From Burkholderiaceae bacterium (GTDB lineage: Bacteria; Pseudomonadota; Gammaproteobacteria; Burkholderiales; Burkholderiaceae_A): a DNA stretch of 64,000 bases. The notes beneath the pieces were generated by a model, which saw nothing but the letters and a program-made list of their open reading frames with translations, ran no database searches and had not been told where the DNA came from. Numbering within the stretch: the first letter of the stretch is position 1; each line of letters opens with the position of its first letter. Position numbers and translations under genes: made by a program. The stretch lies in the NCBI GenBank assembly GCA_018882785.1, contig VERI01000004.1, positions 1 through 64,000 on the forward strand, in the 5' to 3' direction. Positions 25,956 to 34,545 of this stretch are shown here, one piece after another.

Positions 25956-26822
25956 TTACGCGGGTATCTCTCCGAACTTACCGCTGTTGAAATCCATGAT
26001 GGCCTGCTCGATCTCTCGTCGGGTATTCATCACGAAGGGGCCATAACCCATCACGGGCTCATCGATAGGCTCGCCGCTCAATAGCAGTACCGAGGCATCG
26101 GTCAGCGCCTGGATGGACAGATCGGCCCCTTGGGCACTCAATACGGCCATCTCACCGTCTTTCGCGACACCGGTGTCGTTGATCTTGATCTGACCGCTGA
26201 GCACGATGAGGGCGGTATTCCAGCCCTCGGCTGCTGCAATGGTGGTCCACCCCCCTTGGTTGAGTTTTAGGTCCCAGACATTCATGGGCGTAAACGTATG
26301 GGCTAGCCCTTTGTGTTGGCCAATCTGGCCGGCGATGACACGTATCGCCCCTGCCTGCTCCGGTAGCGCGACCGTGGGAATCTCGGCATTGAGAATCGCC
26401 TGGTAGCGGGGCGGCGTCATTTTGTGTTGGGCAGGAAGATTCACCCAGAGTTGAATCATCTGCAGAGTTCCACCGGAGCGGGTGAATGACTCCGAGTGAA
26501 ACTCCTCATGGAGAATTCCTGAGCCCGCGGTCATCCATTGCACATCGCCGGGTCCGATCGTGCCGCCCTGGCCAGTCGAATCGCGATGCGATACCTCTCC
26601 TTGATAGACGATCGTGACAGTCTCAAAGCCTCGGTGCGGATGCTGGCCCACGCCGCGTGGTCGGACGGCCGGCGGGAACTGCGCAGGCCCAGCAAAGTCC
26701 AGTAGAAGAAACGGGCTCAGTTCTTTGGCATGGGTGGAATAAGAAAAAAGTGAACGCACAGGAAATCCATCGCCGACCCAGTGGCCTTGGGGGTTAGTCG
26801 TGATACTGACAATATTTTTCAT
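25956..26822 (-). CDS. Pirin family protein
   Basis: A 288-residue bicupin of the pirin family, cytoplasmic metal-binding proteins; some (E. coli YhhW) have quercetinase activity. The N-terminal cupin shows the family signature FLLLDFAGPAQFPP near 38 and RPRGVGQHPHRGFETVTIVYQGEVSHRDS near 55-83, containing the metal-binding histidines, then MTAGSGILHEEF near 97 with the remaining ligands. The C-terminal half is a second cupin without metal ligands. It begins 21 bases after the upstream yejF stop. Physiological role cannot be deduced. Confidence 0.92.
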   Translation of the reverse strand: MKNIVSITTNPQGHWVGDGFPVRSLFSYSTHAKELSPFLLLDFAGPAQFPPAVRPRGVGQHPHRGFETVTIVYQGEVSHRDSTGQGGTIGPGDVQWMTAGSGILHEEFHSESFTRSGGTLQMIQLWVNLPAQHKMTPPRYQAILNAEIPTVALPEQAGAIRVIAGQIGQHKGLAHTFTPMNVWDLKLNQGGWTTIAAAEGWNTALIVLSGQIKINDTGVAKDGEMAVLSAQGADLSIQALTDASVLLLSGEPIDEPVMGYGPFVMNTRREIEQAIMDFNSGKFGEIPA

Positions 26823-26843
26823 TCATTTGATTCGAAAAAGTGT

Positions 26844-28460
26844 TTATAACTTCTCTTTTGCAAACGCCGCCCTGATCAGGCGGCGCGTATAGTCCATTTG
26901 CGGATGATGGAGTACATCAGATGTACTTCCAGATTCAACCACCTTGCCCTGATGCATGACCAGGACCCGGTGGGCGATTGCGCCAATGACCGCAAGGTCA
27001 TGGGTGATGAGCAGATAGGCCATTCCGTGTCGCCGTTGCAGTCTGACAAGCAGTTCCAGTACCTGCTGCTGAATCGAGACATCCAGCGCGCTGGTGGGCT
27101 CATCAAGCACCACAAGATCGGGCTGCAGAATTACCGCACGGGCGATGGCGATGCGCTGCCGCTGTCCACCCGAAAACTCATGGGGATAGCGGCCGATACT
27201 GTTCTCGGGCAGGCCCACCTCTCGGAGCATCTCCAAGACGCGTGCCTCTCGCTCGTCGGCTGTGAGGGCGGGGAAGTGCAGTCGGAGTCCTTCCTCCAGA
27301 ATCTGTCCCACGGTCATGCGCGGGGACAGCGATGAGAATGGATCTTGAAAGACGACCTGCATGCGCTTGCGCATCGGGCGGAGTGTTGCCTGAGACTGGC
27401 CCGCCAGCGATTGGCCGTCAAAGGTGATGCCTCCGGACACCTTGGCACTACTGAGCCCCAGTAGTGCGAGCCCTAGGGTGGTCTTCCCCGACCCCGACTC
27501 ACCAACAATTCCCAGGGTCTCGCCTTTTCGAAGGGCGAGATCGGCATGTTCCACTGCGACGAATTCGCGTCGAGACCACCACCCTGTTGAATTTGAAAAC
27601 CTACAGCGAAGCCCCTTGACGTCAAGAATCTGACGGCTGTCCTCGATCGTGGTGATCATTCGTTCGGGCTGGCTCGCCAGAAGTCGTTGTGTGTAGTCGT
27701 GCTGCGGCGATGAAAACAAGGCCTCGGTTGCACCCTGCTCGACGAGCTGACCCTGCTGCATCACGCCCACGCGCTGTGCGAAACGCTCGACCAGTGGCAG
27801 ATCATGGGTGATCAGCAGTATCGCCATTCCATCCTCGCGCTGCAGGTGGAGCAAAAGCTCGAGAACCTGCTCTCGGATCGTCACATCTAAGGCGGTGGTT
27901 GGTTCGTCGGCGATCAGCAGCTGCGGTGCGCATGCAAGGGCCATTGCAATCACTACCCGCTGACGTTGTCCGCCGGAGAGCTGGTGTGGATATGCGCCTG
28001 CACGACGTTTGGGCTCATCAACGCCCGTGCGGTCGAGTAATTCAATCGCCCGCTCAAGGGCCGCCTTTCGCGAGAGTCCGCGATGGTGTTCAAGAACCTC
28101 TGCAATCTGCTGTCCCACGGTGAAGAGAGGATTTAAGGCCGACATCGGCTCTTGAAAAATCATGGCAATTTCTTGACCCCGCAGGCCTCGAAGCTCACGC
28201 TCAGTGCATTGGAGTAAATCACGACTGTTCGCAGACGCCTTCGGAGTCCAGAGAATCTGGCCCGAGGTCTCGGCATCGGGCAGCAGCCGCAGAATCGACA
28301 GGGCGGTGACTGTTTTTCCGCTTCCCGATTCACCGACAAGCGCAAATCGTTCGCCAGGATAAATATCCAACGAGATCTGACGGACCGCCTGATGGCGTTG
28401 TGCATCCGTGGAAAATTCAACGCTTAGGTCACGAATGGCCAGTAACGGTGTCATCGTCAT
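26844..28460 (-). CDS. yejF: Peptide/oligopeptide ABC transporter ATP-binding protein, fused double ATPase (YejF-like)
   Basis: A 538-residue cytoplasmic protein with two complete ABC domains in one chain. Domain 1 (about 1-260) has Walker A GESGSGKT, signature LSGGQRQR and Walker B LLIADEPTTALD; domain 2 (about 275-538) has GESGSGKT, FSGGQRQR and LVVLDEPTSALD. Each ends in the C-terminal region typical of oligopeptide/nickel importers. The fused arrangement and the following permease and binding-protein genes match YejF of the YejABEF importer, which takes up peptides and, in E. coli, the antibiotic microcin C. Its start overlaps the yejE stop by 4 bases. Confidence 0.93.
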   Translation of the reverse strand: MTMTPLLAIRDLSVEFSTDAQRHQAVRQISLDIYPGERFALVGESGSGKTVTALSILRLLPDAETSGQILWTPKASANSRDLLQCTERELRGLRGQEIAMIFQEPMSALNPLFTVGQQIAEVLEHHRGLSRKAALERAIELLDRTGVDEPKRRAGAYPHQLSGGQRQRVVIAMALACAPQLLIADEPTTALDVTIREQVLELLLHLQREDGMAILLITHDLPLVERFAQRVGVMQQGQLVEQGATEALFSSPQHDYTQRLLASQPERMITTIEDSRQILDVKGLRCRFSNSTGWWSRREFVAVEHADLALRKGETLGIVGESGSGKTTLGLALLGLSSAKVSGGITFDGQSLAGQSQATLRPMRKRMQVVFQDPFSSLSPRMTVGQILEEGLRLHFPALTADEREARVLEMLREVGLPENSIGRYPHEFSGGQRQRIAIARAVILQPDLVVLDEPTSALDVSIQQQVLELLVRLQRRHGMAYLLITHDLAVIGAIAHRVLVMHQGKVVESGSTSDVLHHPQMDYTRRLIRAAFAKEKL

Positions 28461-29527
28461 CCGCGCCTCGTATCCAGTGCATCACGCAGTGCTTCACCGA
28501 TGAAAATCAGCAGCAGTAGGAGAGCGACCAGCACGCCAAAGGTTCCCAAGGATATCCACCAGGCGTCGAGGTTGGCCTTTCCTTGGGCAAGGAGTTCCCC
28601 GAGGCTGGGCGTCGAGGAGGGCACCCCGAGTCCAAGAAAATCCAGGCTCGTGAGCGCCAGGATTGCAGCGCTCATCCGAAATGGAAGAAATGCAATCACC
28701 GGGGTCATGCTATTGGGCAATACATGCCGCACGATGATCTGGACATTGGACAGTCCCAGTGCACGGGCGGCCGTTACATACTCTAAGGCCCGGTTGCGTA
28801 AGAATTCCGCACGGACATAGTCCGACAGTCCCATCCAGCCAAATAAAGACAGAATGACCAGCAGGATGAGCAGGCCGGGTTCAAACACAGAGGCCAGAAT
28901 GATCAGCAGGTAGAGCTCCGGTACAGACCCCCAGATCTCGATAAACCGCTGCAACACGAGATCCACGCGGCCGGCGAAGTACCCCTGGATGGCCCCCATG
29001 ACGATGCCGAGCACGACACCGATTGCGGTCAGTGCGAAAGCAAAGAGCACAGAGATTCGGAATCCGTAGAGCAGCCGTGCAAGGACATCCCGGCCGCGGT
29101 CGTCGGTTCCCAGCCAGTTCACCGCAGAGGGCGGGGCAGGGTTTGGGCTCGGTGCAAAATAATTCAGGCTACTAAAGGAGTACCGATTCAGCGGATAGAT
29201 GGCCCAGTTGTCTCCGCTTCGAATACTGTTCTCGATAAACGGGTCCAGAAAGTCGGTTGGCGTTTCAAAATCGCCTCCGAAAATCTTTTCGGGATAGGTC
29301 TGTAGCAGTGGGGTGTAGATCGTGCCCTGATAGTAAACAAGGAGCGGCCGGTCATTCGAAAGCACGTCTGCAAATAACGAGACCACAAATGCGATCGAGA
29401 ATACCCACAGGCTGATATATCCGCGGCGGTTGCGCTTAAATCTCAGCCACGCCCGGCGGCCGGGCGATATGCTTTTCTGTGCTCCCCGAGAGGTGCTCCT
29501 CTCGCGTGTGTCATGGGCGGCATTCAT
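28457..29527 (-). CDS. yejE: ABC transporter permease (YejE-like)
   Basis: Inner-membrane permease of 356 residues. After a basic cytoplasmic start there is one membrane segment (about 35-55), a periplasmic stretch with WLGTDDRGRDVLARLLYGFR, the sequence that introduces the conserved permease core in oppC-type proteins, and then five further segments including the EAA-loop region EYVTAARALGLSNVQIIVRHVLPN. The larger periplasmic insert between segments 1 and 2 is typical of YejE rather than DppC. The ORF overlaps yejF and yejB by 4 bases each, so the four genes are a tight operon. Confidence 0.92.
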   Translation of the reverse strand: MNAAHDTRERSTSRGAQKSISPGRRAWLRFKRNRRGYISLWVFSIAFVVSLFADVLSNDRPLLVYYQGTIYTPLLQTYPEKIFGGDFETPTDFLDPFIENSIRSGDNWAIYPLNRYSFSSLNYFAPSPNPAPPSAVNWLGTDDRGRDVLARLLYGFRISVLFAFALTAIGVVLGIVMGAIQGYFAGRVDLVLQRFIEIWGSVPELYLLIILASVFEPGLLILLVILSLFGWMGLSDYVRAEFLRNRALEYVTAARALGLSNVQIIVRHVLPNSMTPVIAFLPFRMSAAILALTSLDFLGLGVPSSTPSLGELLAQGKANLDAWWISLGTFGVLVALLLLLIFIGEALRDALDTRRG

Positions 29528-30624
29528 CCGTTGTTGGCTCCGAACTGAACGCGTGGATCGACCCAGACATACATGAGATCGTTTAGTAGTTTGGCCAGAA
29601 GTCCAATCACCGAAAAAAAGTAGAGCGTGCCCATTACGACGGGATAGTCACGTTTGATCACAGACTCATAGGACAACAGTCCCAGGCCATCGAGTGAAAA
29701 CAGGGTCTCGATCAGTAATGATCCGGTAAAAAAAGCGCCGATAAATGCCGCTGGAAATCCGGTCACGATCGGAATCAGGGCGTTACGAAACACATGCCGC
29801 CAGAGCACCGTGCGTTCTGACAGGCCTTTTGCCCGTGCGGTCAGGACGTACTGCTTGCGGATTTCTTCCAGCATGGTGTTTTTAGTCAGCATGGTGGTGA
29901 CCGCGAAACTGCCCAGGGTCATGCAGATAATCGGCAGGGTCAGGTGCCAGAAATAGTCCAGTAACTTTCCCATGAGGCTCAGGGATTCCCAGTCATCGGA
30001 GGTAAGTCCACGCAGTGGGAATAGCTGCAGAAAGCTGCCCCCGCCGAAGAGCACCAGTAAGGCGACGCCGAGCACGAATCCGGGGATGGCGTAGCCCACG
30101 AGTATCGCGGTGCTGGTCCATAGGTCAAAGCGTGAGCCGTGCCGGACGGCCTTCGCAATCCCGAGGGGGATTGAGATCAGGTAGGTCAGCAGAAAGGTCC
30201 ATATTCCTAGGCTAATGGACACGGGGAGCTTGTCCTTCATCAGTTCCCAGACGCCGCGGTTATGAAAAAAGCTTTTGCCAAGATCAAAGGTCAGAAAACC
30301 TCCGATCATGTGCAGAAACCGTTCATGGACCGGCTTGTCAAAGCCGTACAACGCCTTAATCTCTTCAAGCTTCGCTGCATCGATGCCACGATTGCCGCGA
30401 TAGATATTGCTGGTCTGGCCGACCTCGGCGGAGGCAGCGCCCGGAAGGGTCGCGGAGGCGCCCCCGACGGCAGCATGATCACCTTTGAGCATTTGCACCA
30501 TCTGCTCGACGGGACCGCCCGGCACAAACTGAATAATCGCGAATGTGATCAGCAGAATGCCGAAAAGCGTCGGCACCATCAGAAGGATGCGTTTACCGAT
30601 ATAGGAGAGAAGATGTGCGTTCAT
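29524..30624 (-). CDS. yejB: ABC transporter permease (YejB-like)
   Basis: Inner-membrane permease of 366 residues, the oppB-type partner of YejE. It begins with the family start ILLMVPTLFGILLITFAIIQFVPGGP, has about six membrane segments and the EAA loop near TARAKGLSERTVLWRHVFRNALIP. The ATG at 30624 is chosen because it overlaps the yejA stop (ATGA) and gives the conserved N-terminus; the longer upstream frame is antisense-like and charged. YejB proteins are longer than DppB because of an insert between segments 1 and 2, seen here around residues 45-90. Confidence 0.92.
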   Translation of the reverse strand: MNAHLLSYIGKRILLMVPTLFGILLITFAIIQFVPGGPVEQMVQMLKGDHAAVGGASATLPGAASAEVGQTSNIYRGNRGIDAAKLEEIKALYGFDKPVHERFLHMIGGFLTFDLGKSFFHNRGVWELMKDKLPVSISLGIWTFLLTYLISIPLGIAKAVRHGSRFDLWTSTAILVGYAIPGFVLGVALLVLFGGGSFLQLFPLRGLTSDDWESLSLMGKLLDYFWHLTLPIICMTLGSFAVTTMLTKNTMLEEIRKQYVLTARAKGLSERTVLWRHVFRNALIPIVTGFPAAFIGAFFTGSLLIETLFSLDGLGLLSYESVIKRDYPVVMGTLYFFSVIGLLAKLLNDLMYVWVDPRVQFGANNG

Positions 30625-32573
30625 GGTGTGCGCTGACGTGGTCCCGAGGCCGTGCTGGATGCCGGCGCAGACGCCCACCACCATGCGGCGACAACCCAGT
30701 CTTCGGAGTGGTAGTAGTCGGGCAGCTGCGAAGGGGAATTCAGCCCTGTTTTGTACGCGATTCGGTGCACGTTGTTGTGCCAATGGGGAATCGCGTAATA
30801 GCCGTGCCGTAAGACCCGGTCCAGTGCCCGCGATGCAGTGACGAGCTCATCCCGTGTCTCGACGGCGAGAATACGTTTGATGAGCGCATCAACGATGGGA
30901 TCTTTCAGCCCGATAAAGTTATCCGCACCGGGCTCATCGGCTGCGCTGCTCATAAAACGAAACACCAGTTCGTTGCCCGGACTCTGGCTGGAAAGATACC
31001 AATGCACGATCATGTCGTAGTCGTAGTCATCGACCCGTTTCTTATAAAGCGAGCTGTCTGTCACTCTCACTTTTGCGCGAATTCCGAGCTTTTCCAGGTT
31101 CCGCGAAAACGGGGCAATGATCCGCTCCCAGGTTCGGCTCGACAGCAGCACCTCGAATTCGAACGGCCGGCCTGAGCCATCCCGGAGCGCGCCTTCCCGG
31201 AATGTCCAACCGGCCTCGGCCAGAAGTGCGCGCGCCTGGCGGAGATTCTCCCGAAGGGAGCTGGGTGGATTCGTAGTGGGGGGCAGCGGGACCTCGGAGA
31301 AGACGGCGGGCAAGAGCTTATCTTTGAGCGGCATGAGCAGTTTTAATTCATCCGCGGAGGGCTGACCGGTAGCGGCCATTGCAGTATTGGTGAAATAAGA
31401 AGTGGACCGTCTGTACTGGTTATAGAAAAGCTGTCGGTTCATCCATTCGTAGTCCAGTGCCAGTCCGATGGCCTGGCGGACCCGGACATCTGCGAATTGC
31501 GGTTTTCGAATGTTGAAGTAAAACGCCTGCAGCCCCTGGGCGTTGGCGTTGGGCAGCTCTGTTTTGATCAGACTGCCGTTTGAAAACTTCTGGCCAATGT
31601 AGCTGCGCGCCCAGTTCTTGGCCGCGTTTTCGTGCACAAAATCAAACTCGCCGGCCTTGAACGCCTCGATTCGCGCAAACTCATCCTTGTAGTAGCGGAA
31701 ACTGATGGTGTCGAAGTTGAATTGACCTTTTCGGCTCGGCACTTGGTCAGCCCAGTAATTCTGCTGACGTCGGAATCGAATGGTCTTTCCCAGATCAAGC
31801 CGATCAATGACATAGGGCCCGCTGGCGATTGGGTGCTGGAGAATCCACTGCTCAAACGGCATGGGCCCAGACTGGGCCATCCCCCATTTTTTGGAAAAGA
31901 CCGGCACCGCACCAACAATCATATGAAGCTCGCGGTTACGGCGGGAGAAATTAAATCGAATCGTCTGGTCGTTGATGACCTCGGCGTCACGGACATCTGC
32001 CCAGTAGTTCCGCCATATTGGATTGGCGGCCTTGCTGCGTAGCGTGTCAAACGAGAACTTGACGTCCTCGGCGGTCACCGGATCGCCGTTAGAGAATCGT
32101 GCCTCGGGGCGCAGTCGGAACGTAATTGACATGCGGTCTGCGGCCAGTTGCATATCTTTGGCCAGCAGTCCATACATGCTCATGGGTTCATCGAGGCTGC
32201 CGATGGTGAGTGATTCGAACATCAGGTCCATCACCCCCCGCGCCGCAATGCCTTTTAACGTAAATGGATTGAGCTTATCGAAGGTGCCCATCGCGGACAG
32301 CCGCAGCTCTCCGCCCCGCGGCGCATCGGGACGCACATAGCGAAAATGGGTGAAATCAGGCCCGTAGCGCGGCGTATCCCCCAGCGCCATGCCATGAACG
32401 AATCCCGATGGCCCACTTTGAGTCTTGGGGGACGCGGCCGTGGCGCCGTCACCCGTCGTCAACAGGGCCAGCGAGAGCACCACAAATAGGGCGAACCAGC
32501 CGCGCTGAATCAGCGGCGCTCGGCCCATACAAAACCGCTGGGGAGTCGGAGAGGGGGAGGTTTGCAACGTCAT
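30621..32573 (-). CDS. yejA: Extracellular solute-binding protein family 5 (YejA-like)
   Basis: Periplasmic peptide-binding protein of 650 residues, first gene of the yejABEF-type importer. It has an N-terminal hydrophobic segment suited to secretion (about 26-45, FALFVVLSLALLTTGDG) and the family-5 blocks LKGIAARGVMDLMFESLTIG near 100, FRLRPEARFSNGDPVTAEDVKFSFD near 145-170 and DVRVRQAIGLALDYEW near 360. The size above 600 residues and the C-terminal DYYHSEDWVVAAWWW are typical of YejA rather than OppA. It is divergent from fabI; the 109 bases between the starts must hold both promoters. Confidence 0.92.
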   Translation of the reverse strand: MTLQTSPSPTPQRFCMGRAPLIQRGWFALFVVLSLALLTTGDGATAASPKTQSGPSGFVHGMALGDTPRYGPDFTHFRYVRPDAPRGGELRLSAMGTFDKLNPFTLKGIAARGVMDLMFESLTIGSLDEPMSMYGLLAKDMQLAADRMSITFRLRPEARFSNGDPVTAEDVKFSFDTLRSKAANPIWRNYWADVRDAEVINDQTIRFNFSRRNRELHMIVGAVPVFSKKWGMAQSGPMPFEQWILQHPIASGPYVIDRLDLGKTIRFRRQQNYWADQVPSRKGQFNFDTISFRYYKDEFARIEAFKAGEFDFVHENAAKNWARSYIGQKFSNGSLIKTELPNANAQGLQAFYFNIRKPQFADVRVRQAIGLALDYEWMNRQLFYNQYRRSTSYFTNTAMAATGQPSADELKLLMPLKDKLLPAVFSEVPLPPTTNPPSSLRENLRQARALLAEAGWTFREGALRDGSGRPFEFEVLLSSRTWERIIAPFSRNLEKLGIRAKVRVTDSSLYKKRVDDYDYDMIVHWYLSSQSPGNELVFRFMSSAADEPGADNFIGLKDPIVDALIKRILAVETRDELVTASRALDRVLRHGYYAIPHWHNNVHRIAYKTGLNSPSQLPDYYHSEDWVVAAWWWASAPASSTASGPRQRTP

Positions 32574-32682
32574 GGACGCAGTGTAGCCAAGCCAAGCAGG
32601 TGGAGACGATTAGAATTGGCCCTACGACGCGTGCCGTTTTACTGGGGCGCCGCTGAATCGGACTGCTTTCAAAGGAGGTGTC

Positions 32683-33468
32683 ATGGCGTTTTTACAGGGC
32701 AAACGGTTCCTTATCACGGGCCTGCTGTCGAATCGATCGATCGCCTATGGCATCGCACAGTCCTGCCACGCGCAGGGGGCTGAGCTCGCCTTCACCTATC
32801 AGAATGAACGGTTTGAACAGCGGGTAAAAGAAATGGCCGCCGATTTCGGAAGCAGCCTATGCTTTCCCCTGGATGTCGCCGAGGATGCCCAGATTGACGC
32901 TTGCTTTCGCGCCTTGTCGGCGCACTGGCCGCATTTTGATGGCCTCGTCCACGCTATTGCATTTGCACCCCGCGAGGCAATCGCAGGCCAGTTCTTGGAT
33001 GGACTCTCCCGGGAGGGATTCCGGGTGGCCCACGAGATCTCTGCCTACAGCTTTCCGGCGCTTGCCAAGGCTGCCCTGCCACTCATGAACGCACAGGGTG
33101 GCGCAATGGTGACCCTGTCCTACCTGGGCGCGGAGCGTGTGGTGTCGAACTACAACACCATGGGCCTTGCCAAGGCGAGCCTAGAGGCATCGGTGAGGTA
33201 TCTTGCGGCGGATCTGGGGCCTAAAAATATTCGTGTCAATGGAATCTCTGCAGGACCCGTTCGCACGCTTGCAGCGGCCGGGATCAAAGGTTTTAGCAAG
33301 ATTCTCGATGTCGTCGAGCAGACGGCCCCCCTTCGTCGGAATGTAACGATTCAGGATGTTGGCAATGTGGCCGCTTTCCTGCTGTCTGATCTCGCGGCGG
33401 GTGTAACGGGTGAGGTGACTTATGTGGATGGAGGGTTTAATAAGGTCGCCGTGAATGTCGTGGAGTAA
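32683..33468 (+). CDS. fabI: Enoyl-[acyl-carrier-protein] reductase (NADH), FabI
   Basis: Reduces enoyl-ACP in the last step of each fatty-acid elongation cycle. The 261-residue short-chain dehydrogenase-like enzyme has the FabI-specific start GKRFLITGLLSNRSIAYGIA for NADH binding and catalytic residues Tyr147, Tyr157 and Lys164 (SYLGAERVVSNYNTMGLAK), equivalent to E. coli Tyr146, Tyr156 and Lys163. The C-terminal GVTGEVTYVDGGFN is conserved. An unusually good ribosome-binding site, AAAGGAGGTG, stands before the ATG, in keeping with high expression. It is the first gene of a plus-strand run followed by senB and senC. Confidence 0.97.
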   Translation: MAFLQGKRFLITGLLSNRSIAYGIAQSCHAQGAELAFTYQNERFEQRVKEMAADFGSSLCFPLDVAEDAQIDACFRALSAHWPHFDGLVHAIAFAPREAIAGQFLDGLSREGFRVAHEISAYSFPALAKAALPLMNAQGGAMVTLSYLGAERVVSNYNTMGLAKASLEASVRYLAADLGPKNIRVNGISAGPVRTLAAAGIKGFSKILDVVEQTAPLRRNVTIQDVGNVAAFLLSDLAAGVTGEVTYVDGGFNKVAVNVVE

Positions 33469-33471
33469 TCC

Positions 33472-34545
33472 ATGACGCGTCGGATCGATGTCAGGATCCT
33501 GACACCCTTCGGTGCCGCATCGGGAATGGGTAATTGGCGGACAGCGAGCCGTTATGCCCAGATGTTGCGTGCGAGTGGATTAAATGCGTCGGTGTTTGAG
33601 CCCAGTGCGATTGCCGACGCCTGCCTGGAGTCGGGCCAGCGGACGGTCGCAATTGTGCTGAATGCACAGCGTTCAGCCAAGGAATTACAGGCCTTTGTTC
33701 GCGCGAAAATTCCAGTCATGCTGGTGATGACCGGGACCGATATTTATGGCGCACTTCGGCAGGAGCGGAGCGGATCCCCAGAATACGCGGCAACGGAGCA
33801 GGCGCTTCGGTCTGCCGCGCTGATCGTGACACTGCAGGCAGAGGCTAGCCAAGAAATTGGATCCCGCTGGCCTGAGCTTTCGCCACGGGTATTCACGCTG
33901 ATGCAGACCTCACCGACCCGCAAGCCCTATGCGCCGATCATCACGCTGCAGAGCAAGACGGTACGTTTTCTAATTGCGGCCCATATTCGGGAAGAGAAAG
34001 ATCCGCGGACAGCATTTTTTGCATTTCATCGGGCCTTTCCAGAGGGCTGGGCCCGGCGTTGGGATGGTGGGCGGGTACCGGTACGGCTGATCCATGTGGG
34101 CAGTCATCGTGATCGCGCGCTGGCGCGAGAGATGCTGCAGCTCTCTGGCCAGTTCCAGGGCATTTTGCTCGAAGGTCCGTTGACCCATGCGCAGACCATG
34201 CGTCGCATGACCCACGTCCATGGCCTGATTCAACCGTCCGTCTCGGAGGGCGGCGCCTTGGTGGTCGCGGAGGCGGTGGGCTGTCGGCTGCCAGTGATCG
34301 CCTCGGATATTGCGGCACATCGTGCCCAGCTGGGCCGGGATGACCCAGGTCTTTTCCCTGCGGGAGATGTTGACGCGCTGGCAGCGCGACTGACGCGATT
34401 TATCCAGGATCAGGACTTTCTGCATCAGCTGCGCAATCATCAGACCTCGATGGCGTCAACGCTGACCTCTCCAGCCCAAGAGCGGGACGAATTGGTTAGA
34501 CTCGTGCGTCGTCTGGCTGAGTTACTACCGAAAGAATCATCATGA
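33472..34545 (+). CDS. senB: TIGR04348-type glycosyltransferase, probable selenosugar synthase SenB
   Basis: A 357-residue GT-B-fold glycosyltransferase. The N-terminal part has an unusual GNWRTASRYAQML block (residues ~20-32); the C-terminal nucleotide-sugar domain has the E-x7-E motif (Glu259, Glu267 in SVSEGGALVVAEAVG) and PVIASDIAAHRAQ. The resemblance is to the TIGR04348 family, which is encoded beside selenophosphate synthetase genes. Its characterised members, SenB, use selenophosphate and a UDP-sugar to make a selenosugar, the first C-Se step in selenoneine synthesis. Here the selD/senC gene overlaps its stop by 4 bases, which is the main support. It starts 3 bases after fabI. senA is absent from the window. 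Confidence 0.82.
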   Translation: MTRRIDVRILTPFGAASGMGNWRTASRYAQMLRASGLNASVFEPSAIADACLESGQRTVAIVLNAQRSAKELQAFVRAKIPVMLVMTGTDIYGALRQERSGSPEYAATEQALRSAALIVTLQAEASQEIGSRWPELSPRVFTLMQTSPTRKPYAPIITLQSKTVRFLIAAHIREEKDPRTAFFAFHRAFPEGWARRWDGGRVPVRLIHVGSHRDRALAREMLQLSGQFQGILLEGPLTHAQTMRRMTHVHGLIQPSVSEGGALVVAEAVGCRLPVIASDIAAHRAQLGRDDPGLFPAGDVDALAARLTRFIQDQDFLHQLRNHQTSMASTLTSPAQERDELVRLVRRLAELLPKESS